From CAYLZO01 sp964387775 (GTDB lineage Bacteria; Chloroflexota; Anaerolineae; JAAYZQ01), in assembly GCA_964387775.1 (NCBI GenBank), contig CAYLZO010000064.1:1-22185 (forward strand): a stretch of 22,185 nt of DNA. Direction: 5' to 3'. The translations under genes and the position numbers were made by a program. A model generated the notes under the pieces. The model did not search any database. It had not been told where the DNA came from and saw only the letters and a program-made list of their open reading frames with translations. Below, piece after piece: positions 14,102 through 20,747 of the stretch; within the stretch, counting starts at the first letter, position 1; each line of letters starts with the position of its first letter.

Positions 14102-15544
14102 GTGGCAGACGAAAAGAAATTGACATCCCCGAAAAAAGATTTTTCGGCCTGGTACAACGAGGTCGTCGTCCGGGCCGAGTTGGCCGATTATGCGCCGGTG
14201 CGCGGCTGCATGGTCGTCCGGCCCTACGGCACGGCCCTGTGGGAGAACGTGAAGGGCGGGCTCGACCGGCGCTTCAAGGAAACCGGGCACGAGAACGCCC
14301 TCTTCCCGCTGCTGATCCCCATGTCCTTCCTGCAAAAGGAGGCCGACCACGTCGAGGGCTTTTCGCCCGAGCTGGCCGTCGTCACCCACGGCGGTGGCAA
14401 GGAGCTGGAGGAGCCGCTGGTCGTCCGGCCCACGTCAGAGACCGTCATCGGCTACATGTACAGCAAGTGGATCCGCTCCTACCGCGACCTGCCGGTCTTG
14501 ATCAACCAGTGGGGCAACGTCGTGCGCTGGGAGATGCGCACCCGGCTGTTCCTGCGGACGGCCGAGTTCTACTGGCAGGAGGGCCACACGGCCCACGCCA
14601 CCTACGATGAGGCCCAGGAAGAGACGATCCGCATGTTGAACGTCTACGCCGACTTTGCCATCGCCGACGCGGCCATCCCCGTCGTCACCGGGCGCAAGAG
14701 CGAGGCGGAAAAGTTCGCCGGCGCCGACGCCAGCTACAGCATCGAGGCGATGATGGGCAACAAATGGGCGCTCCAGGCGGGCACCAGCCACAACCTGGGC
14801 CAGAACTTTGCCAAAGCCTTCGACATCCAATACCTGGACCGGGACAACGAACTGCAATATTGCTGGACGACGAGCTGGGGCGTGAGCACGCGCATGGTAG
14901 GTGCCATCATCATGGCCCACGGCGACGACCAGGGGCTCAAGCTGCCGCCGGTGCTGGCGCCGATCCAGGTCATCATCGTGCCCATCTGGCGCAAGGAGGC
15001 GCAAAAGACGGCCGTGATGGGCGCCACCGAGCGCATCCGCGCCGCCCTGGCCGGGCGCTTCCGGGTCAAGGTGGACGACCGCGAGGAGCACACGCCCGGC
15101 TGGAAGTTCAACGAGTGGGAGCTGCGGGGCGTGCCGCTGCGTATCGAGATCGGCCCCCGCGACGTGGCCAACGAGAGCGTGGTCCTGGCCCGCCGTGACG
15201 TCTTTGGCCGGGCGGGCAAGACGTTCGTGCCGATGGCCGGCCTGACCGAGGCCGTGGGCGACATGCTGGACACCATCCAGGCCGACATGCTGGCCGCCGC
15301 CACGGCCTTCCGCGACGAGAACATCCACTGGGCCCGGGACTATGAGACGTTAAAAGAGATCGTAGCCGATGCCTGGGCGCAAGCCTACTGGTGCGGCGAT
15401 CCGGCCTGCGAGACCAAGATCAAAGAGGATACCAAGGCCACCAGCCGCAACATCCCCCTGGACCAGGGGGACGCGGGAGCGGGCGCCTGCGTCGTCTGCG
15501 GCGAGCCGGCCGAGGAGTGGGCCTACTGGGCGCGAGCCTACTAG
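14102..15544 (+). CDS. proS: prolyl-tRNA synthetase, archaeal/eukaryotic (short) type
   Basis: Cytoplasmic class II enzyme that charges tRNA-Pro. 480 aa, from a GTG at 14102 behind GGAGGAG. Typical stretches are YAPVRGCMVVRPYG, FPLLIPMSFLQKEADHVEGF (motif 1 region), VRPTSETVIGYMYSKWI, motif 2 RWEMRTRLFLRTAEFYWQEG and motif 3 AGTSHNLGQNFAKAFDI with the SWGVSTRM loop. The anticodon-binding domain follows, then the C-terminal zinc region (CGDPAC, later CVVCGEPAEEW) and a terminal Tyr, all marks of the shorter ProS type without the editing insert found in Escherichia coli. A repeat copy follows the gene. Confidence 0.95.
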   Translation: MADEKKLTSPKKDFSAWYNEVVVRAELADYAPVRGCMVVRPYGTALWENVKGGLDRRFKETGHENALFPLLIPMSFLQKEADHVEGFSPELAVVTHGGGKELEEPLVVRPTSETVIGYMYSKWIRSYRDLPVLINQWGNVVRWEMRTRLFLRTAEFYWQEGHTAHATYDEAQEETIRMLNVYADFAIADAAIPVVTGRKSEAEKFAGADASYSIEAMMGNKWALQAGTSHNLGQNFAKAFDIQYLDRDNELQYCWTTSWGVSTRMVGAIIMAHGDDQGLKLPPVLAPIQVIIVPIWRKEAQKTAVMGATERIRAALAGRFRVKVDDREEHTPGWKFNEWELRGVPLRIEIGPRDVANESVVLARRDVFGRAGKTFVPMAGLTEAVGDMLDTIQADMLAAATAFRDENIHWARDYETLKEIVADAWAQAYWCGDPACETKIKEDTKATSRNIPLDQGDAGAGACVVCGEPAEEWAYWARAY

Positions 15545-15562
15545 CGCCGGAAATCGGGGGGT

Positions 15563-15597
15563 CGGGTATCAGGTACCCGGTACCCGATACCCGGTTT
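15563..15597. repeat. palindromic intergenic repeat, copy 2 (after proS)
   Basis: Arms CGGGTATC (15563-15570) and GATACCCG (15586-15593). It carries the 17-mer GGTACCCGATACCCGGT (15579-15595), identical to copy 1 between nuoM and nuoN, 10 kb away. It lies between the proS stop and the ribosome site of the next gene. Confidence 0.7.
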
Positions 15598-15622
15598 CCT
15601 GATTGAACGAGAGGAGAAACCC

Positions 15623-16270
15623 ATGATCCAATGTCCGAATTGTGGCGCACAGAACGCCGAGTTCGCGCGCGCCTGCGAGTTCTGCGGCACCGACCTGGAT
15701 CGCCCCGAGCTGTCGGGGGCTGCGGCCGAGCTGCGGGACCAGTTGCTGGGGATGGGCCTCGGCGTGGAGGATTTTAACACGATGTGCTTTGCCCTGGGCG
15801 TCGATTGGCACCTCTTTGCCCAGATGGGCGACGAGGCGGGCAAAGTCGAGATGCTGGTTCGTAAGCTGGAGGACGAGGGCCGGCTGGACGAGGTGTCAAA
15901 CTTCCTGCGCGACTTCCGGTTCCCCCAGAGCTGTCCGCCCCTGCCCCAGCCGCCGGCCGACAACCTCTACCTGACCTACGTCTATGCGGTGCAGAACGTC
16001 GAGAGCCTGGAGCAGTTGCAGGGTCTGGCCGATCGGATCGGCATCAGTGACGCGACCCAGTTGCCGGGTGCCTCGGTGCCGCACAAGATCCGCGAGGCCC
16101 TCTGGGCGGCCAAGCGGGGCAACTACATGGTCCAGGTCCACGACTGGCTGCGGACCCTCAAGCCCGAGGAGCAGCTGAAGCGACCGCGCATCCGCGAGCG
16201 GCGCTCGCGCGTGCGCCGGCCGCCGGGTTCAAGCCGGCGGAGTGACCGTGACAGGAGACGAAGGGGATGA
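15623..16270 (+). CDS. zinc-ribbon protein with death-like effector-associated domain
   Basis: 215 aa, from ATG 15623 behind GAGAGGAG. Residues 4-22 form a zinc ribbon (CPNCGAQ, then CEFCGTD). Residues of about 32-98 (LRDQLLGMG, MCFALGVDW, KVEMLVRKLEDEGRLDEVSN) fit the CFxLGVD...GRLDEL pattern of effector-associated domains, small helical adaptor domains of bacterial conflict and signalling systems. Residues of about 112-180 (YVYAVQNVESLEQLQGLADR, LPGASVPHKIREALWAAKRG) may be a second, diverged helical unit. The tail is very basic (RRSRVRRP...DRRRRG). The stop overlaps the next start (ATGA, 16267-16270), so the two proteins probably interact. No effector enzyme is present here. Confidence 0.6.
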   Translation: MIQCPNCGAQNAEFARACEFCGTDLDRPELSGAAAELRDQLLGMGLGVEDFNTMCFALGVDWHLFAQMGDEAGKVEMLVRKLEDEGRLDEVSNFLRDFRFPQSCPPLPQPPADNLYLTYVYAVQNVESLEQLQGLADRIGISDATQLPGASVPHKIREALWAAKRGNYMVQVHDWLRTLKPEEQLKRPRIRERRSRVRRPPGSSRRSDRDRRRRG

Positions 16271-17238
16271 AGACCGGACGTAGACGGAAAAAGGAAGAGC
16301 AACCGGCAAAAGAGACCCAGACCCAGGCCCCGGCTCCCACGCCAAAAAAAGCGTCGCGCCGGTCTTCACCGCCCAGGCCCACCCGGGACAAAAAGAGCCA
16401 GATCCCCAAGGGGGTCTGGATCGTGGGCGGCCTCTTTTTGGTCCTCGTCTGCTTTGTCATGTTCATGACGGTCTTTGGCGGCAGAAAGGCCGACGAATGG
16501 ATCGAGGTCACGCGGGCCAGTGGCGAGTGGACGACGACGGTGACGGTCATGGGCCCCCAGGTGACGACCGAAGAGCGCTGGCGGGCCGATTGTGCCGACG
16601 ATCCCCAGGCCACGGTCCAGGCCACGACCTGCGTCATGCGCCAGACCGACGAGTACGACGACGTCGTGGTGGACGAGTACGAGGAATACGCCTACAACAT
16701 CTACTACGAAGAGACCCAGGCCCAGGTCTACGAAGCCCGCGAGACCGAGTTCGTAGTGACCGAGCTGGGCGAGGACGATTGGTGGGAGGACGACCTGCAC
16801 TACGTCCTGGAGGAAGAACTGGACCGGCAGAGCTGCCAGCTCACCGACTTTACGACGTGGGTCGACGATCCCGACAACCCGGCGCAAGAGATCGAGGTCT
16901 TTTTGTCGGATTGCGAGGTGTGGGACCACGTGACCATCTACGAGCGGGTCTACGAGGAGAAGCCCTGGTGCGAGTGCGACGTGGCGACCCTGGTCGAGAT
17001 GGGCGTGGAATCGCGGCAGGGGAGCGAGCTCAACGTCCGGTGGCCCAATCCGCGGGTGCCGGCCGGGGGCAGCGCCGAGCGCGCCTTTGAGGGCACCGTC
17101 ACCTTCCTGGGCGGGGATTACACGTACACCCTGACCACCGACAAACTGGACAGCTACCAGAGCTACCTGACCGACCAGTACTACATCGGCCTCCAAGAGG
17201 GCAATCCGATCATGGTCCGAAGGAATCCGGAAAACTGA
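16267..17238 (+). CDS. membrane-anchored extracytoplasmic protein, partner of the EAD protein
   Basis: 323 aa. A basic, Pro/Ala-rich cytoplasmic segment (about 48 residues) precedes one membrane helix (GVWIVGGLFLVLVCFVMFM, about residues 49-68). The remaining 250 residues lie outside and are strikingly rich in Asp, Glu and Tyr (for example QTDEYDDVVVDEYEEYAYN). Several Cys there (CADD, TTCVM, SCQL, DCEVW, CECD) could form disulfides. I do not recognise the fold; repeated strands and the ending FEGTVTFLGGDYTYTLTTDK suggest a beta-rich sensor-like domain. The 4-bp overlap with the EAD gene suggests a pair in which this protein anchors or senses and the EAD protein relays. Confidence 0.65.
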   Translation: MKTGRRRKKEEQPAKETQTQAPAPTPKKASRRSSPPRPTRDKKSQIPKGVWIVGGLFLVLVCFVMFMTVFGGRKADEWIEVTRASGEWTTTVTVMGPQVTTEERWRADCADDPQATVQATTCVMRQTDEYDDVVVDEYEEYAYNIYYEETQAQVYEARETEFVVTELGEDDWWEDDLHYVLEEELDRQSCQLTDFTTWVDDPDNPAQEIEVFLSDCEVWDHVTIYERVYEEKPWCECDVATLVEMGVESRQGSELNVRWPNPRVPAGGSAERAFEGTVTFLGGDYTYTLTTDKLDSYQSYLTDQYYIGLQEGNPIMVRRNPEN

Positions 17239-17252
17239 ACCAGACTACTACG

Positions 17253-17288
17253 AAAACGCCTCCCACGGAGTTCTGTGGGAGGCGTTTT
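17253..17288. terminator. bidirectional intrinsic terminator
   Basis: Perfect 14-bp stem with AAAA at the start and TTTT at the end (17253-17266 with 17275-17288), loop GGAGTTCT. It has a T run on either strand and lies between convergent genes, so it probably serves both. Confidence 0.85.
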
Positions 17289-17299
17289 GCGTCAGGAAA

Positions 17300-18820
17300 C
17301 TATGCAGCCAACAGTTTGTCAAAGTCGTAGCGTTTCGCCACGTCCTGAAGTTCCGGGGCGAGTTGGCGAAGCGTCCGCTCGAAGGACTGGCGGGCGTTTT
17401 CCCGGCCAAAGCGCTGGCTGACCACGTCCAGTTGGGTCGCCAGGAACTTGCGATACATCTCGACCAACGCCTCGGTCTTGAGCTGGGGGTCTGCCTGATC
17501 CTCAATGCGCCCCTGGTTGATGCAGAGCGGCAGATGTTGGGTGCGCTGGTTGACTTCCTCCTCACAGGTGCGGTCATCGGGTGAGGTGCGCCAGGCGACG
17601 GTGCTGCTGCACATCAGTTCGGCGATCTCGCGAAAGACGCGGCGCAGGCGGATCTTGTCCCGGTCGGCAGCGCGCACGACGCCCACCGCCGTCAGGCAGT
17701 AAAACGCCCGGCTGGCCTCAAAGAGGGTCACGCCCCGCTCGCGAGCGAGGGTCGCCACGTCCTTGATGCCATCCACGGCGTCTACGAGTTGCCGCTCAGG
17801 CTCTGTGAGCGGCAGGCGGTCGAGGCCTTTCGAGGCCATTCCGCGCTCAAAAATGGTGTCGGCCGAGGGGACGAGGCGCTGAATGATGGCCCAGTTGTCC
17901 ACCCAACGACAGCCACAGAGGATCAACTCCTCGGCGCTGAGCTCCAAGGGCACACACCAATCCTCTTTTTCCCGTTTCTGGTCGAAGGTGAATTTGCCCT
18001 CCTGCCAGCGAAAAAGATCGCAGAGGCCCTCCAGCACCTCCTCCCGGTTGAGCGGCGGCGCGGGGGGCTCGTCGGTGCGTCGCGCCGTGGCGCAGACCGG
18101 CCGCCCCTCCTCAAAGCTGAGGGTCCGGACCTCGACGCCGTCGGTGACCGTCAGGGTCCCACTATGTTTTCCCGAGACGATGAGGCGCAGCAGGTCGGGC
18201 AGGTGATAGTTGTGCAGGTCGCCGCTGAGGACCATCAATCCGCGTTGCCCGCCCCCCAGATCGTAGCTCGCGCCGTCCTCCCCCTGGATGCCGCGAATGA
18301 CGTCGGCCAACCAGACCTGTTCCATCTCCAGGTAGCGGCGCTTGTGGTCCAGCACGGCGAGCTGAAGGGGCGAATCTCCCCTTTGCGCTTCGGCGGCCAG
18401 GGCCGCCTCGACGTCCTCAGCTTGGGCGGCGAGAAAAGCCTGGTGCTGCTCCAGGAGGGAGGTGGCCTGTCTCAGGGGAAGTTTGTTGAGAAGGTAGATG
18501 ATGATGTCGTAATCGAGATAGACTTTTTCGCGGCTGGCAGCCTGGGCCTCCATCGCCTCGAAAAAAGCGGCGCGCCCCTCTTCCGCCAGCCGGTAGATGG
18601 ACTTGCGGGCGCTGCGCCCGCCCCGATGGCGGGATTCGGCCACCAGCCCCTGGTCGCGGAGCTTGCCCAGCGAATAATAGACGCCGGCCATGCTGACGTT
18701 GAACCAGGCGTCAATGCCCTCGGCCTGGATCTGCTGATAGAGCTCGTAGCCGTGCATGGGCCGGTCCAGCAGCAGGCCCAGCAGCAATAGATCGACCTTG
18801 GTGGTAGATGGTGTGCTCAC
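17300..18820 (-). CDS. PadR-family regulator fused to a DUF4388 (PATAN) domain
   Basis: 506 aa from GTG 18820, about 19 nt downstream of the predicted transcription start; the frame open to 18895 passes through the promoter and is rejected. The N-terminal winged helix LLLLGLLLDRPMHGYELYQQ with VYYSLGKLRDQGLV is PadR-type, followed by the PadR C-terminal helices (about 80-180). Residues of about 195-260 (GLMVLSGDLHNYHLPDLLRL, SGTLTVTDGVEVRTLSFEEG) are a DUF4388/PATAN domain, a module of two-component and gliding regulators. The remainder is helical and unassigned. Divergent from the rhodanese-cytochrome genes, it probably controls them and itself. The ligand is unknown. Confidence 0.85.
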   Translation of the reverse strand: MSTPSTTKVDLLLLGLLLDRPMHGYELYQQIQAEGIDAWFNVSMAGVYYSLGKLRDQGLVAESRHRGGRSARKSIYRLAEEGRAAFFEAMEAQAASREKVYLDYDIIIYLLNKLPLRQATSLLEQHQAFLAAQAEDVEAALAAEAQRGDSPLQLAVLDHKRRYLEMEQVWLADVIRGIQGEDGASYDLGGGQRGLMVLSGDLHNYHLPDLLRLIVSGKHSGTLTVTDGVEVRTLSFEEGRPVCATARRTDEPPAPPLNREEVLEGLCDLFRWQEGKFTFDQKREKEDWCVPLELSAEELILCGCRWVDNWAIIQRLVPSADTIFERGMASKGLDRLPLTEPERQLVDAVDGIKDVATLARERGVTLFEASRAFYCLTAVGVVRAADRDKIRLRRVFREIAELMCSSTVAWRTSPDDRTCEEEVNQRTQHLPLCINQGRIEDQADPQLKTEALVEMYRKFLATQLDVVSQRFGRENARQSFERTLRQLAPELQDVAKRYDFDKLLAA

Positions 18821-18845
18821 GGAATTGCCCCCCCTCGACGGAACC

Positions 18846-18874
18846 AGTATACCAGACAATCGACCGAAAATCAA
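18846..18874 (-). promoter_or_regulatory. promoter of the PadR-DUF4388 gene
   Basis: Minus strand: TTGATT (18869-18874), 17 bp, TATACT (18846-18851). The -10 lies in CCAGTATACCAG, which contains the 6-bp palindrome GTATAC, a possible autoregulatory site. Confidence 0.65.
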
Positions 18875-18888
18875 AGCCTGTTTTGTTT

Positions 18889-18917
18889 TTGACAAGAGGT
18901 TTGGGGCATGTTATAAT
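18889..18917 (+). promoter_or_regulatory. perfect-consensus promoter of the rhodanese-cytochrome unit
   Basis: TTGACA (18889-18894), exactly 17 bp, TATAAT (18912-18917). The -35 is only 14 bp from the divergent PadR -35, so one bound regulator could govern both directions. The start is expected near 18924, leaving a leader of about 184 nt. Confidence 0.85.
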
Positions 18918-18923
18918 CGGCTT

Positions 18924-19107
18924 CGCTTTCTGTATGTCTAAAATACTCAGGGCTGAGCATTGGGATCGGCAACATCGATGATCCACAGAGCGGAACGCCG
19001 GCAGGAAGGGGGTGATCTGGAGCTTTGATACGACGTATCGTCCTCGTGACATATTAGACATTTCGATTTGAACCAATAACCGCACTAAAGGAAGGAGAAT
19101 TTCCCCG
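18924..19107 (+). promoter_or_regulatory. long 5' leader with several dyads
   Basis: No gene is seen in this 184-nt untranslated stretch. It holds CTCAG-GG-CTGAG, a GGATC/GATCC hairpin, and the dyad GATACG-A-CGTATC (near 19027-19039), which could be an operator or an RNA hairpin. A strong ribosome site (AAGGAAGGAG) precedes ATG 19108. No known riboswitch class was recognised. Confidence 0.4.
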
Positions 19108-20271
19108 ATGAAAAAGCTTTGGATTCTGAACCTCGTTTTGGTGCTCAGCCTGCTGTTGGGCACTGCCGCATTGGCCCAGGAAGGCGATTTCGGCGTCGTC
19201 CAGCGGGCCGCCGACGCGGCCCTCGACGGCTGGACGCCCGTCATGTCGGCCGATGCTCTGTACGAAAACCTGAACGACGGCGACACCACCAACGACCCCT
19301 TTATCGTCAGCGTCCGCAGCGCCGAGCACTATGCCCTGGGTCACATTCCAGGCGCCATCAACATCCCCTGGAAGCAGATCGCCAAGTCCGAGAGCCTGGC
19401 CCAGTTGCCCACGGACCGCCAGATCGTCGTCTACTGCTACACCGGCCACACCGGCCAGGTGGCGGCTACCGTACTGGCCACCCTGGGCTATGACGTCGTG
19501 AATCTCAAGTTCGGCATGATGGGCTGGACCCTGAACGACGAGGTCCTGGCTACGACCCGCTTTGGGCCGGACACCGACCAGCGCGACTATCCGCTCGAGA
19601 CCGAGGCTAACGAGGCTACCGAGACCTACGACTATCCGGCGTTGGACACCGGCGCTGAGGCCGCCCAGGAGATCATTCGCGTCGCGGCCGACACCGCCCT
19701 GGCCGACTGGTCGCCCGTCATGCCCGCCGACGCGCTGTTCGACAACTTGAACGACGGCGACACCAGCAACGATCCCGTGGTCGTCAGCGTCCGGGGCGCC
19801 GACCACTATGCCCTGGGCCACGTCGCCGGTGCCATCAACATCCCCTGGAACCAGATCGCCAGGCCCGAGAACCTGGCCAAGCTGCCGCCCGACCAGCCCA
19901 TCGTCGTCTATTGCTACACCGGCCACACGGGCCAGGTGGCGGCCACGGTGCTCAAGATGCTGGGCTACGACGTGACCAACCTCAAGTGGGGCATGATGGC
20001 CTGGACCGAGGACGACGACGTGCTGGCCACCGCCCGCTACGATCCGGCCACTGCGGCCGACTATGCCTTTGAGGGCACGGCTGCTGAAGCACAACCCACC
20101 GAAGAGGCCACGCCGGAAGCGACCGAGGAAGCCACTCCGGAAGCGACCGCCGAGCCGGAGACCATCCCTGAGACCGGCGGCGTGCCCTTCCCGGTGGAGG
20201 GTGTGTTGATCGGCTTTGGCGCGCTGACCGCTGCAGCAGGCGCTTACCTGCGGCGGCGTAAGGCAGCGTAG
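19108..20271 (+). CDS. exported tandem rhodanese protein with C-terminal surface anchor
   Basis: 387 aa. A signal peptide (residues 1-23, cut after ALAQ) is followed by two rhodanese domains (about 30-160 and 190-315). Both keep the active-site loop YCYTGHTGQVAATVL, with Cys near residues 110 and 269, and the end motif GYDV-NLK-GMM-WT, so they are a recent tandem duplication. Rhodaneses carry persulfide sulfur between thiosulfate- or thiol-type donors and acceptors. A Thr/Glu/Pro linker (EEATPEATEEATPEAT) leads to IPETGG, a hydrophobic helix and RRRKAA, an LPxTG-like or membrane-anchor tail. It is the first gene after a consensus promoter and lies upstream of a multihaem cytochrome, suggesting a sulfur-linked electron transfer role outside the membrane. 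Confidence 0.88.
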   Translation: MKKLWILNLVLVLSLLLGTAALAQEGDFGVVQRAADAALDGWTPVMSADALYENLNDGDTTNDPFIVSVRSAEHYALGHIPGAINIPWKQIAKSESLAQLPTDRQIVVYCYTGHTGQVAATVLATLGYDVVNLKFGMMGWTLNDEVLATTRFGPDTDQRDYPLETEANEATETYDYPALDTGAEAAQEIIRVAADTALADWSPVMPADALFDNLNDGDTSNDPVVVSVRGADHYALGHVAGAINIPWNQIARPENLAKLPPDQPIVVYCYTGHTGQVAATVLKMLGYDVTNLKWGMMAWTEDDDVLATARYDPATAADYAFEGTAAEAQPTEEATPEATEEATPEATAEPETIPETGGVPFPVEGVLIGFGALTAAAGAYLRRRKAA

Positions 20272-20290
20272 CGTTTAGAACTTTTATTGG

Positions 20291-20334
20291 AGATGGGTGG
20301 ATGCCACCTCTGGCTGGCGCCCACCCACCCGTCT
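20291..20334 (+). promoter_or_regulatory. intercistronic hairpin between rhodanese and cytochrome genes
   Basis: AGATGGGTGG (20291-20300) pairs imperfectly with the CCACCC/CCGTCT region at 20321-20334. No T run follows. It could set the relative amounts of the two mRNAs; the effect is not known. Confidence 0.35.
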
Positions 20335-20348
20335 AGGGAGAAACGCTT

Positions 20349-20717
20349 ATGAACGAGACAAAGAGGTCTTGGGCCACGGCCAGGGGGACGCTGCTGGTCG
20401 CGGCGCTGCTGCTGCTGGCCTGGATGCTGGCCGGCTGTGGTCCGGAGCCCACCGAGATCGTCAGCCAACCGACGGCGGCGCCCACCGAGGCCCCAACCGA
20501 GACGCCGACCGATGTCCCCACCGAGCCCCCGACGGTGGCGCCCACCGATACGCCCACCGAAGCTCCCCCGACCGATACGCCGGCGCCGACCGCGTCGCCC
20601 ACGCCCGAAGCGGTGGACGACTCGGCCTGCATCACCTGCCACACCGACGAGGCCACCCTCCAGGCCCTGGCCGAGGAAGAGGAAGAGCCCGAAGTCGAGT
20701 CGGAAGGGGAGGGCTGA
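20349..20717 (+). CDS. lipoprotein N-terminal part of a multihaem cytochrome c (ends at in-frame TGA)
   Basis: 122 aa to the TGA at 20715-20717. A lipoprotein signal ends in the lipobox LAGCG (Cys near residue 31). A long Pro/Thr repeat linker of the APTEAPTETPTD type follows, then one haem site CITCH and an acidic stretch ending ESEGEG. The next reading frame continues in the same phase with only three codons between the TGA and its GTG. Alone this piece has one haem and no folded domain. I read it as the exported, lipid-anchored start of the cytochrome downstream, split by the TGA through mutation, sequencing error or recoding. Confidence 0.75.
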   Translation: MNETKRSWATARGTLLVAALLLLAWMLAGCGPEPTEIVSQPTAAPTEAPTETPTDVPTEPPTVAPTDTPTEAPPTDTPAPTASPTPEAVDDSACITCHTDEATLQALAEEEEEPEVESEGEG

Positions 20718-20724
20718 GGCGGAT

Positions 20725-20747
20725 CTGTGCCTCCGGTGGAGGCATGG
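20725..20747 (+). promoter_or_regulatory. SECIS-like hairpin just after the in-frame TGA
   Basis: Perfect core GCCTCC-GGT-GGAGGC (20729-20743), extended by four further pairs including two G-T pairs to about 10 bp. The apical loop is GGT and its first G lies 18 nt after the TGA. From memory, bacterial SECIS rules ask for a loop 16-37 nt after the UGA with a G among the first two loop bases; both hold. The same bases encode PPVEA, so chance is possible. Confidence 0.4.

Noticed and set aside
18821..18895. Upstream start of the PadR regulator at 18895
   Set aside because: This segment contains the gene's own -10 and -35 boxes; translation cannot begin upstream of the transcript start.
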